DNA from: DAOUBF01 sp034432795
GTDB lineage: Bacteria; Chloroflexota; Anaerolineae; DSLN01
Direction of reading: 5' to 3'
Length of the DNA: 64,000 nt
Assembly: GCA_034432795.1 (NCBI GenBank)
Contig: DAOUBF010000052.1
Span: 124,001 to 188,000 of the forward strand
The first letter of the stretch is position 1. The number at the start of each line of letters is the position of its first letter. Under the pieces are notes generated by a model. That model was not told where the DNA came from. It saw only the letters and a list, made by a program, of their open reading frames with translations, and made no database searches. The translations under genes and the position numbers were made by a program. Of this stretch, positions 31,603 through 39,196 are shown in pieces.

Positions 31603-32259
31603 ATGGACGAAACGACAGTTACCTTATCTGTGTCACCGAAGGTGACATTGCGAAATAATCCGTTGAGTACCTCCAATGTGATCTTTGCAGGTGTCGGCGG
31701 GCAGGGGGTGCTGCTCATCGCCGAGCTTCTGGCGCTGGCCGCAGCCGCCGCGGGCCATGACGTCAAGCAGACCGAGGTGCACGGCGTCTCTCAGCGGGGC
31801 GGCGCGGTGGAGAGCCACGTGCGCTATGGGCCGAAGGTGTGGTCGCCGCTGGTCACCCCCGGCCAGGCCCATGCCGTCGTCGGCCTGGAGAAGCTGGAAG
31901 CCCTGCGCTTCGCCCACTATGTCCGGCCTGATGGGGTGATCATCGTCAACGACCACGAGATCCTCCCCGCCTCGGTCGGCGCGGCTGTGGCGAAGTACCC
32001 CCACCACGCCATTGAGTTCCTGTGCAGCAAAGGCCTGAATGTGGTGGCCCTGCCCGCGACGAAATGGGCTGAGGACCTGGGCAACGTCCGCGTCGCCAAC
32101 ATGATCCTGTTGGGCGTGCTTTCCACCTATCTGGACATCCCCCCGCAGGTCTGGGAGCGCACGCTGGAGACCCGGATTCCCGACCGCATCCTGGCGCTCA
32201 ACCGCCGGGCGTTTCAACTCGGAGCGAGCATCACGCATCGCGCATCCGTGAAGGCATGA
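31603..32259 (+). CDS. iorB: Indolepyruvate-type ferredoxin oxidoreductase, beta subunit (copy 2)
   Basis: This is the partner of IorA copy 2, with the family core NVIFAGVGGQGVLLIAELLA and EVHGVSQRGGAVESHVR. ATGs at 31576 and 31579 lie within a repeat; I prefer 31603, preceded by GAAGGGTGG, which gives 218 aa. Even so, the first ~24 residues are extra compared with copy 1 and contain PLST, encoded by an inverted fragment of the family G repeat (31655-31671). The true functional N-terminus is probably SNVIFAGVGG. The stop overlaps the upstream limit of the LeuA-like leader. Confidence 0.82.
   Translation: MDETTVTLSVSPKVTLRNNPLSTSNVIFAGVGGQGVLLIAELLALAAAAAGHDVKQTEVHGVSQRGGAVESHVRYGPKVWSPLVTPGQAHAVVGLEKLEALRFAHYVRPDGVIIVNDHEILPASVGAAVAKYPHHAIEFLCSKGLNVVALPATKWAEDLGNVRVANMILLGVLSTYLDIPPQVWERTLETRIPDRILALNRRAFQLGASITHRASVKA
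31655..31671 (-). repeat. Family G repeat, inverted partial copy, inside iorB copy 2
   Basis: The minus strand reads GGTACTCAACGGATTAT, the exact 17-bp core of the copies at 2799, 4074 and 32279. Confidence 0.85.
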
Positions 32260-32278
32260 TGTTCACGCGCACCCAGGT

Positions 32279-32322
32279 GGTACTCAACGGATTATCTAGA
32301 AGAATCAAGGAAACTAAGGAGG
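32279..32322 (+). repeat. Family G repeat, copy 3, in the LeuA-like gene leader
   Basis: The 37-bp stretch starting GGTACTCAACGGATTATCTA is identical to the copy inside bcrB; it ends in the TAAGGAG ribosome binding site. Confidence 0.9.
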
Positions 32323-32327
32323 CTCAG

Positions 32328-33629
32328 ATGACCGACTGGCAGATTGAACAACTGATTTTTGACTGGAACCTGGAGGGCGAGGTACCGGCTTATCCCCAGG
32401 GGGTGATGATCACGGATGAGACCCTGCGCGATGGCCTGCAGTCGCCTTCCATCATCCATCCCCCCATCCAGGACAAGGTGTATCTCTTGTACCTGATGAA
32501 CGACCTGGGGATTGACAGCGCCGACATCGGCCTGCCGGGCGCGGGCGAGCGCTTCAAATACGATGTCACCGTGCTGGCACGCGAGATCGCCAACCATCGC
32601 CTGAACATCCGGCCCAACTGCGCCGCCCGCACCCTGGAAGCCGACATCATCCCTATTGTGGAAGCCTCCCAGGCAGCAGGCATCGCCATTGAAGCCGCCG
32701 TGTTCATCGGCTCCAGTCCCATCCGCCAGTACGCCGAGGGCTGGACGGTAGAGTGGCTGCAGGAGTTGACCGAGCGAGCGGTGACCTTCGCCGTCAATCA
32801 CGGCCTGCCGGTGATGTTCGTCACCGAGGACACCACCCGCGCCCATCCCGACACGCTGCGCCGCCTGTATCAAACAGCTATCCGCTGCGGGGCGCAGCGC
32901 ATCTGCGTGGCCGACACGGTGGGCCACGCCACGCCAGAGGGCACACGCGCGCTCATTCGCTTCATCAAGGAGGTTATCGCCGAGACCGGGGCCGACGTGG
33001 GGATTGACTGGCACGGCCACCGCGACCGCGGGCTTTCCATCCCCAACACGCTGGCGGCCATCGCCGCTGGCGCCACGCGGGTGCACGCCTGCGCCCTGGG
33101 CATTGGCGAGCGCAGCGGCAACACGCCCATGGAGGTCTTGCTCGTCAATCTCAACCTGCTGGGCATCTCTAACCGCGACCTGAGCAGGCTGCCCGAATAC
33201 TGCCGGGTGGTGGCCCAAACCTGTGGCGCGCCGTTACCCTTCAACTACCCCATTGTCGGCGCCGACGCTTTCCGCACGGCGACGGGCGTCCACGCCGCCG
33301 CCGTAGTCAAGGCGTTGGAGAAGGGCAACACCTGGCTGGCCGACCGCGTGTATTGCAGCGTCCCGGCCAGCATGGTCGGACGCACACAGGGCATTGAGAT
33401 CGGGCCGATGAGCGGCGAACACAATGTGCGCTACTGGCTCAAGAGCCGCAACATTGAGACCCACCCGATCTATGTTGAGAAGATCCTGGCTGCGGCCAAG
33501 CGCTCCAACCAGGTCCTGCCGGAGGACGAGATCATGCGCATGGTGGTGACGATGCGGCGGCGCCTGGCCGATGAAGCGCTGAGCGACCAACCTGAAGCCT
33601 CTAGCGTCAAACGTGACACGTCAATTTGA
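32328..33629 (+). CDS. LeuA-like aldol-condensing enzyme (isopropylmalate/homocitrate synthase family)
   Basis: HMGL-like TIM-barrel enzymes of this group join acetyl-CoA to a 2-oxoacid. Seen: MITDETLRDGLQSPSI (the RDG motif with catalytic Arg), FVTEDTTRAHPDTL, the metal ligand pair in DWHGHRDRGLSIPNTLAA, and CALGIGERSGNTPMEVL. The HGHRDRGL stretch differs from the HCHND(L/F)GL of standard isopropylmalate synthase, and no C-terminal LeuA regulatory domain is evident in 433 aa. The start at 32328 follows TAAGGAGG. With LeuC/D/B-like genes 5-8 kb downstream it may form a 2-oxoacid elongation pathway; the acceptor (branched, dicarboxylic or aryl-pyruvate) is unknown. Confidence 0.75.
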   Translation: MTDWQIEQLIFDWNLEGEVPAYPQGVMITDETLRDGLQSPSIIHPPIQDKVYLLYLMNDLGIDSADIGLPGAGERFKYDVTVLAREIANHRLNIRPNCAARTLEADIIPIVEASQAAGIAIEAAVFIGSSPIRQYAEGWTVEWLQELTERAVTFAVNHGLPVMFVTEDTTRAHPDTLRRLYQTAIRCGAQRICVADTVGHATPEGTRALIRFIKEVIAETGADVGIDWHGHRDRGLSIPNTLAAIAAGATRVHACALGIGERSGNTPMEVLLVNLNLLGISNRDLSRLPEYCRVVAQTCGAPLPFNYPIVGADAFRTATGVHAAAVVKALEKGNTWLADRVYCSVPASMVGRTQGIEIGPMSGEHNVRYWLKSRNIETHPIYVEKILAAAKRSNQVLPEDEIMRMVVTMRRRLADEALSDQPEASSVKRDTSI

Positions 33630-33633
33630 CGGG
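33604..33633. repeat. Family C repeat at the end of the LeuA-like gene
   Basis: GCGTCAAACGTGACACGTCA is followed by TTTGACGGG; the last residues (SVKRDTSI) of the LeuA-like protein come from it. Confidence 0.75.
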
Positions 33634-33645
33634 AGTAGATTAGGA

Positions 33646-33903
33646 ATGCGGGTCATCATCCATCTGGGTGAGCCGTTCTGGCGGGCGGCGGGCAGGCGCC
33701 AGGTGGAGTTGGCGCTTGCCGAGGGCGCCACTGTGGCCGATGCGCTGGCCGCGCTGGCGCACACCACCCCTGCCCTCGCCGCCGACCTGGCCTACAGCGA
33801 AGCCCAGCCGCTGGTCTTCGTGAACGACGAAGCGGCCACACCTGAGACGGCTCTGCCGCCCGACGCCCGATTGCACCTGGTCTGGCCGGTGAGTGGGGGA
33901 TAG
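33646..33903 (+). CDS. moaD: MoaD/ThiS-family sulfur carrier protein
   Basis: This 85-aa ubiquitin-fold protein ends in the required Gly-Gly (WPVSGG), which is thiocarboxylated to donate sulfur to molybdopterin. Body motifs are VELALAEGATVADALAALA and PLVFVNDEAA. It lies 11 nt before the tungsten-type oxidoreductase gene, the usual position for a dedicated MoaD of AOR enzymes. The start at 33646 places the protein after a family C repeat. Confidence 0.85.
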   Translation: MRVIIHLGEPFWRAAGRRQVELALAEGATVADALAALAHTTPALAADLAYSEAQPLVFVNDEAATPETALPPDARLHLVWPVSGG

Positions 33904-33914
33904 AGGTTGCTGCC

Positions 33915-35777
33915 ATGCCTGCCACCGCGATCATTGATCTGACGACCGGACACGTTGACATTGCACCGACGCCGGAGCACCTCATCCGCGCCCTGTTGGG
34001 GGGCCGGGGCATGAACATGCTTTATCTGCGCCGCTTTCTGCGCGCTGCCGGTGACCCCCGCGCAGTGGACCCCTTCGGCCCGGACAACCCCTTGATCTTC
34101 GGCGCCGGCCTGCTCAGCGGCACCATCGCGCCCAACGCTGCCCGCTTCAACGTCAGCGCCAAATCGCCGGAGACGCTTGGCCTGGGCGATGCCAACTGCG
34201 GCGGCTTCTTTGCGGCGGCCCTGCGCAAGGCCGGGTTTGACCGCCTGATCATCCTGGGCAAAGCGGCGCGGCCCAGCTACCTGCTCGTGCAGGATGGGAG
34301 CATCTCCATCTGTGAGGCGGAGGGCCTGTGGGGGACAACGGTGCCCCAAGCGCAGGAGAGGCTCCGCGCAGCACATGGGCCGGGGACGGTCAGCGCAGTG
34401 ATCGGCCCGGCGGGCGAAAACCGGGTGCGTATGGCCGCGATCATGACCGGGCTAAAGAACGCCGCCGCGCGCTGCGGCCTGGGCGCGGTCATGGGCGCCA
34501 AGAACCTCAAAGCCATCGCCGCCTGCGGCGGGGCGCCCATCCCGGTGGCAGACAAAGACGCGCTCCGCGCAGCGCGCATTGAGCAGACAAAATACCTGCA
34601 AAGCTCCCGCGTCATCCAGGTCCTGGGCCAACTGGGCACCCCCTTCCTGTATGAGGTGAGCAACCGCCTCGGCGCTATCCGCACGCGCAACAGCCAGGAC
34701 AACTTCTTTGAAGACACCCTCGTCGCCGCCGAGATCGCCAAATACTCGGATAAGATGCTCGCCTGCACCTCGTGCGTGGTGCACTGCCGCCACCGCAACA
34801 CCCTCGGCGGCGAGGGGCCGGAGTACTCCACCATTGGCCTGCTCGGCGCCAACATCGGCATCGCCCCTACCGACCAGGTCATCATGCTCAACAACCTGGT
34901 GAACACGCTGGGGCTGGATGCCTCCTCCACCGGCACGATCCTGGCCTGGGCAATGGAGCTGTACCAGCGCGGGTTGATTGACGATGCCATGACCGGTGGG
35001 CCGCTGGAGTTCGGCGATTACGAGCGTGTGGTGGACCTGATCTACGACATCGCCTACCGCCGGGGGTTCGGGGATGTGCTGGCGGAGAGCACCCAGGCCA
35101 AACGGCTGTTCCCGCCCGAAGCCGCCGATTACCTTATCGCCGTCAAGGACCTGCCCCAATCCGACCCCCACGACGTGCGCTACATCAAGTCGTTCGCCCT
35201 GGGCCTCGCCGTGGCCTCGCGCGGCGCCGACCACCTGCGCAACCGCCCTACGCTGGACATCCTCCGGCTGCCGGACGAGGTGCGCAGGCAGGTGTTTGGC
35301 ATTGAGACGAGCGCCGACCCCACCGCCTATGAGGGCAAGGCCGGCATGGTCGCCTGGCACGATGACATCTACGCCGTGGCCGACTGCCTGGGCGTGTGCA
35401 GGTTCGTCACGCATGGCTTCAATTCGCCCCATCTGCTCGGTTACAGGCATTTCGCCGAGTTGATCCGTGCGGCGATTGGGTTAGAATTTAGCCAGGCCGA
35501 ACTCCGGGAGGTGGGGCGGCGGGTCGTTGACCTGGAACGCCTGATCAATCTGGAACTGGGGCGGACACGCGCCGATGATACCCTGCCCCGGCGCTACTTT
35601 GAGGACCCCCTGCCCGCCCGTGCCACCCAAGGCCATCGCATTGAGCCTGACCGCTTCCAGCAGATGCTGGACGAGTACTATGCGGCGCGAGGCTGGGACC
35701 AGGCCGGGCAGCTCCCGGAGGAGAGGTTAAGGGAACTCAATCACCTGACCGAGTATGAGGAGGGAGCATGGGTATAG
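33915..35777 (+). CDS. aor: Aldehyde:ferredoxin oxidoreductase family tungstoenzyme
   Basis: This 620-aa protein of the AOR family contains a bis-tungstopterin cofactor and a [4Fe-4S] cluster and oxidises aldehydes to acids or works in reverse. Motifs: LLGGRGMNMLYL, PLIFGAGLLSGTIAPNAARF, MGAKNLKAIA, and the cluster cysteines CTSCVVHC with a later C in DCLGVCRF. In aromatic degraders such enzymes oxidise phenylacetaldehyde or benzaldehyde. BamB of class II benzoyl-CoA reductases is a distant relative, but no other Bam subunits are here and a class I enzyme is present. It follows moaD and overlaps the FAD oxidoreductase gene by 10 nt. Confidence 0.82.
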   Translation: MPATAIIDLTTGHVDIAPTPEHLIRALLGGRGMNMLYLRRFLRAAGDPRAVDPFGPDNPLIFGAGLLSGTIAPNAARFNVSAKSPETLGLGDANCGGFFAAALRKAGFDRLIILGKAARPSYLLVQDGSISICEAEGLWGTTVPQAQERLRAAHGPGTVSAVIGPAGENRVRMAAIMTGLKNAAARCGLGAVMGAKNLKAIAACGGAPIPVADKDALRAARIEQTKYLQSSRVIQVLGQLGTPFLYEVSNRLGAIRTRNSQDNFFEDTLVAAEIAKYSDKMLACTSCVVHCRHRNTLGGEGPEYSTIGLLGANIGIAPTDQVIMLNNLVNTLGLDASSTGTILAWAMELYQRGLIDDAMTGGPLEFGDYERVVDLIYDIAYRRGFGDVLAESTQAKRLFPPEAADYLIAVKDLPQSDPHDVRYIKSFALGLAVASRGADHLRNRPTLDILRLPDEVRRQVFGIETSADPTAYEGKAGMVAWHDDIYAVADCLGVCRFVTHGFNSPHLLGYRHFAELIRAAIGLEFSQAELREVGRRVVDLERLINLELGRTRADDTLPRRYFEDPLPARATQGHRIEPDRFQQMLDEYYAARGWDQAGQLPEERLRELNHLTEYEEGAWV

Positions 35778-37150
35778 AGACCGCTGATGTGGTCATCTGT
35801 GGCGCGGGGATCGCCGGGATCGCCACCGCCTATCATCTTACCGTGACGTATGGCCTGCGCAACGTCGTCCTGGTGGACGAGCGCGACCCGCTGTCGCTCA
35901 CCAGCGACAAGTCCACCGAATGTTACCGCAACTGGTGGCCGGGGCCGGGCGATGCCATGGTGCGGCTGATGAACCGCAGCATTGACCTGCTGGACGGCTG
36001 GGCGCGCCAAAGCGACAACCGCTTCCGTTTGACCCGCCGGGGATACGTCTTCCTCACCGCCGACCCCCAGCGCATCCCCCTGTTTGAAGCCTCCGCCCAG
36101 GAATCCTCACAACTGGGCGCCGGGCCGGTGCGCCGCCATACCGGCCAGCCGGACGATCCGCCCTATGTGCCCGCGTCCCCCTGGGAGTTTGAGGGCCAGC
36201 CCGATGGCTGCGACCTCATCCTGGACCAGGCGCTCATCCGTAAGCACTTCCCCTACGTGAATGAGAAGGTGGTCGCGGTGCTTCATGCGCGGCGTTGCGG
36301 CTGGTTGAGCGCCCAGCAGCTCGGCATGTTCCTTCTGGAACAGGCCCGCGCCTGCGGTGCCCGGCTGGTGCGCGGGCGGGTGGAGCAGGTTGAGGTGGCC
36401 GATGGCCGCGTCCAGGCTGTGCGGCTGGGCGCGGGGAGCGAGCCAGACCGCCTGGTAACCGGCGCCTTCGTTATTGCCGCCGGCCCCTATCTCAAGCAAG
36501 TCGGCAGGTTGCTGGGCCTGGACTTGCCCGTGTACTGTGAGTTGCACAGCAAGATCGCCTTTAACGACATCCTGGGCGTGGTGCCGCGCGACGCCCCCAT
36601 GCTTATCTGGACCGATCCGCAAGTGCTGGCCTGGTCCGAGGAGGAACGCGCACTCCTCCTGGAGCAGGAGGAGACGCGCGCTCTATTGGGGCAATTCCCT
36701 GCCGGCGTGCACATGCGCCCGGAGGGCCGGGCAGATAGCCCCATCCTCCTTATGCTCTGGACCTACGATCTAGACCCACGCGAGCCGGTCTGGCCCCCCG
36801 CCCTGGACCCCTATTACCCTGAGGTTGTGCTGCGCGGGATGACCGAGATGATCCCCGGCCTGGCAGTTTATATTGGGAGGGCGCCGAAGCCCGCGTATGA
36901 CGGCGGCTACTACTGCAAGACGCGCGAGAACCGCCCGCTGATCGGGCCGCTGCCGGTGAAGGGCGCCTACGTGATCGGAGCCCTCTCCGGCTTCGGCATC
37001 ATGGCCGCGCCGGCAGCAGGCGAGCTACTCGCTGCGCACGTCACGGGCAGCCCGCTGCCCGGCTATGCCTCCGCTTTCTTGCTGGAGCGCTATGCCGACC
37101 CGGCCTACCAGGCGCTGCTGGAAAATTGGGGGGCGACCGGCCAGTTGTAG
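35768..37150 (+). CDS. FAD-dependent oxidoreductase (DAO / sarcosine-oxidase-like)
   Basis: This flavoprotein of 460 aa has the Rossmann FAD loop VVICGAGIAGIATAYHLT at the N-terminus and the second FAD motif near the end (GGYYCKTRENRPLIGPL, GALSGFGIMAAPAAGELLA). The DAO family oxidises amines, amino acids or hydroxyacids. GAGGAGG before the ATG at 35768 supports the start inside the end of the AOR gene, and the overlap suggests joint expression with it. Its substrate and electron acceptor cannot be inferred. Confidence 0.8.
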   Translation: MGIETADVVICGAGIAGIATAYHLTVTYGLRNVVLVDERDPLSLTSDKSTECYRNWWPGPGDAMVRLMNRSIDLLDGWARQSDNRFRLTRRGYVFLTADPQRIPLFEASAQESSQLGAGPVRRHTGQPDDPPYVPASPWEFEGQPDGCDLILDQALIRKHFPYVNEKVVAVLHARRCGWLSAQQLGMFLLEQARACGARLVRGRVEQVEVADGRVQAVRLGAGSEPDRLVTGAFVIAAGPYLKQVGRLLGLDLPVYCELHSKIAFNDILGVVPRDAPMLIWTDPQVLAWSEEERALLLEQEETRALLGQFPAGVHMRPEGRADSPILLMLWTYDLDPREPVWPPALDPYYPEVVLRGMTEMIPGLAVYIGRAPKPAYDGGYYCKTRENRPLIGPLPVKGAYVIGALSGFGIMAAPAAGELLAAHVTGSPLPGYASAFLLERYADPAYQALLENWGATGQL

Positions 37151-37183
37151 GGCGGCTTTCCATAGCCGCCGTAGTGTTGTAGG
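37148..37183. repeat. Family F hairpin before the LeuC-like gene
   Basis: GGCGGCTTTCCATAGCCGCC is a perfect 6-bp-arm hairpin, bounded by TGTAGGG on both sides. Confidence 0.7.
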
Positions 37184-37193
37184 GGGAACAACA

Positions 37194-38483
37194 ATGGGCA
37201 TGACCCTTGCCGAGAAAATCCTGGCCGCACACTGCGATCAGCCGGTGGTGCGACCCGGCCAGTTCATCACCGCCCGCGTGGACCTGGTGCTGGCGAGCGA
37301 ACTGTCCGGTGTCCTGGCCATTGAGGAGTTTGAAAAAATCCGGGGCGCCGACCGCGTCTTTGACCCGGACAAAATTGTCTTCGTGTTTGACCACTTCACG
37401 CCCAACAAGGACATCAAATCTGCCGAGATCGTGCGGCGCTGCCGCGAGTTCAGCCAGCGCACCGGCATCCGTTACTACGATGTGGGCCGCGCCGGCATCC
37501 AGCACGTCCTCCTGCCGGAGCAGGGCCTGGTCTCGCCGGGCGACCTGGTGGCCGGGGCGGATTCCCATACCTGCACCTACGGCGCTCTGGGCGCGTTCGG
37601 CACCGGCATCGGCTCCACCGACGCAGCGGCGGCGATGGCACTCGGCGAGGTCTGGCTCAAGGTGCCGGAGTCCATCAAGCTTATCTACCACGGGAAGCCG
37701 GGCCGTTGGGTGGGCGGCAAGGACATCATCCTGCATACCATCGCCCGGCTGGGCGTGGATGGCGCACGCTACCAGGCGATGGAATTCACCGGCGAGGCCA
37801 TCCGCGCCCTGGGCATGGCCGACCGCTTCACCATCGCCAACATGGCCATTGAAGCCGGCGCCAAGACCGGGCTGATCGCCCCTGACGAGAAGACGGTAGC
37901 GTTTGTACAACGTGCCGGTGGGCGCACCGACCGGCTCTACCAGCCCGACCCCGACGCCGAATACGCCGCTATCTACGAGTTTGACGTGAGCCACCTCAAG
38001 CCTCAGGTGGCCTTCCCCTTCCTGCCGGAGAACGCCCGCCCGGTGGAGGAGGCCAACGGTATTGAGATTGACCAGGTAGTCATCGGCATGTGCACCAACG
38101 GCAACCTGGATGACCTGCGCATCGCGGCGCGTATCCTCAAGGGGCGCAAGGTGCACCCCAGGGTGCGGGCGATCATCATCCCCGGCACGCAAAAAGTGTA
38201 CCTGGACGCGGTACGCGAGGGGCTGATTGAGATCTTCATTGAAGCCAACTGCGTGGTGAGCACGCCCACCTGCGGCCCCTGCCTAGGCGGGCATATGGGC
38301 GTCCTGGCGGCGGGCGAGCGGGCCGTCTCCACCAGCAACCGCAACTTCGTCGGCCGTATGGGCCACCCCACCTCCGAGGTCTATCTGGCCAGCCCGGCAG
38401 TGGCTGCCGCCTCGGCCATCGCCGGGCGCATCGTGGGACCGGACGAACTCATAGGAACTCGTGGGAACCCAGAGGAACTCTAG
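37194..38483 (+). CDS. leuC: 3-isopropylmalate dehydratase-like large subunit (LeuC/HacA type)
   Basis: This aconitase-family hydro-lyase moves a hydroxyl group on a substituted malate. The [4Fe-4S] cysteines are in SHTCTYGALGAFGTG and PTCGPCLGGHMGVL, and ADSHT and GRMGH motifs are present. At 429 aa it is the shorter, archaeal/homoaconitase-like form. The start at 37194 is preceded by AGGGGGAA; an ATG at 37200 is possible. The C-terminus and stop run into a 10-bp tandem repeat (38444-38483). The small subunit and a LeuB-like dehydrogenase follow. Confidence 0.85.
   Translation: MGMTLAEKILAAHCDQPVVRPGQFITARVDLVLASELSGVLAIEEFEKIRGADRVFDPDKIVFVFDHFTPNKDIKSAEIVRRCREFSQRTGIRYYDVGRAGIQHVLLPEQGLVSPGDLVAGADSHTCTYGALGAFGTGIGSTDAAAAMALGEVWLKVPESIKLIYHGKPGRWVGGKDIILHTIARLGVDGARYQAMEFTGEAIRALGMADRFTIANMAIEAGAKTGLIAPDEKTVAFVQRAGGRTDRLYQPDPDAEYAAIYEFDVSHLKPQVAFPFLPENARPVEEANGIEIDQVVIGMCTNGNLDDLRIAARILKGRKVHPRVRAIIIPGTQKVYLDAVREGLIEIFIEANCVVSTPTCGPCLGGHMGVLAAGERAVSTSNRNFVGRMGHPTSEVYLASPAVAAASAIAGRIVGPDELIGTRGNPEEL
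38444..38483 (+). repeat. 10-bp tandem units (GGAACTC type) at the leuC 3' end
   Basis: Four near-repeats: CGAACTCATA, GGAACTCGTG, GGAACCCAGA, GGAACTCTAG; the last contains the stop codon. Compare 2751-2786. Confidence 0.75.
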
Positions 38484-38553
38484 TAGGGCGGGTTTCCATA
38501 CCCGCCGTATCTGCCGTGCACACCGTAGCGGCAGGTAGAGAAACCTGCCCTAC
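38484..38553. repeat. Family F palindrome between leuC- and leuD-like genes
   Basis: TAGGGCGGGTTTCCATACCC on the left is mirrored by GAAACCTGCCCTA on the right, with CTGCCGTGCACACCGTAGCG in the middle. Confidence 0.75.
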
Positions 38554-38590
38554 ACGCCTGGGCAACTTAAAGGGACAAGAGGGAGACGCG

Positions 38591-39196
38591 ATGAACCCAA
38601 GTGAGGATCATGACGTGAGGCCAAACACCCTGGGCCAGCAGGTACGCCTTCGCGGCCGGGCCTGGGTCTTCGGCAAGAACGTGGACACCGACGCCATCAT
38701 CCCCGCCCGCTACTGCAACACGGCTGACCCGAAAGAACTGGCGAAGCATTGTATGGAGGACGCCGACCCCACGTTCATCCACCGTATGCAGCCCGGTGAT
38801 CTGATCGTCGCCGACGCCAACTTCGGCTGCGGCAGCTCGCGCGAGGTCGCCCCGCTGTGCATCAAAGCCGCAGGTGTCTCCGCGGTCGTGGCCAGGTCGT
38901 TCGCCCGCATCTTCTTCCGCAACGCGATTAACATCGGCCTGCCCATCTTTGAATGCCCGCAGGCCGTTGAGGGGATCAGGCCGGGCGACGAGATTGAGAT
39001 TGACCCGTCCATCGGTATCCTGCGCAACCTCACACGGGGCACGGAGTACACGCTCACCCCCTTCCCCGATTTCCTTCAGCGCATCATCGCGTGTGGGGGG
39101 CTGTTGGCCTATGTGGAGGAGCGGCTGGCACAGAAAGCGGCGGAGGCCAATCCGTCCTCCACCAGAAGAACAGAAATGCAGCGAAGAGAGGCTTAA
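38591..39196 (+). CDS. leuD: 3-isopropylmalate dehydratase-like small subunit (LeuD type)
   Basis: This is the swivelling domain of the aconitase-type dehydratase, 201 aa. It shows GKNVDTDAIIPARYCNT and the conserved NFGCGSSREVAPLCIKAAG, followed by ARSFARIFFRNAINIGLP. The chosen ATG at 38591 lies shortly after GGGAGACG. It ends by overlapping the LeuB-like gene by one nucleotide (TAATG). Confidence 0.87.
   Translation: MNPSEDHDVRPNTLGQQVRLRGRAWVFGKNVDTDAIIPARYCNTADPKELAKHCMEDADPTFIHRMQPGDLIVADANFGCGSSREVAPLCIKAAGVSAVVARSFARIFFRNAINIGLPIFECPQAVEGIRPGDEIEIDPSIGILRNLTRGTEYTLTPFPDFLQRIIACGGLLAYVEERLAQKAAEANPSSTRRTEMQRREA

Noticed and set aside
33915..35777. AOR-family protein as BamB of a class II benzoyl-CoA reductase
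   Set aside because: No BamC-I subunits are present, a complete class I reductase lies in the same island, and a dedicated MoaD fits an ordinary AOR.
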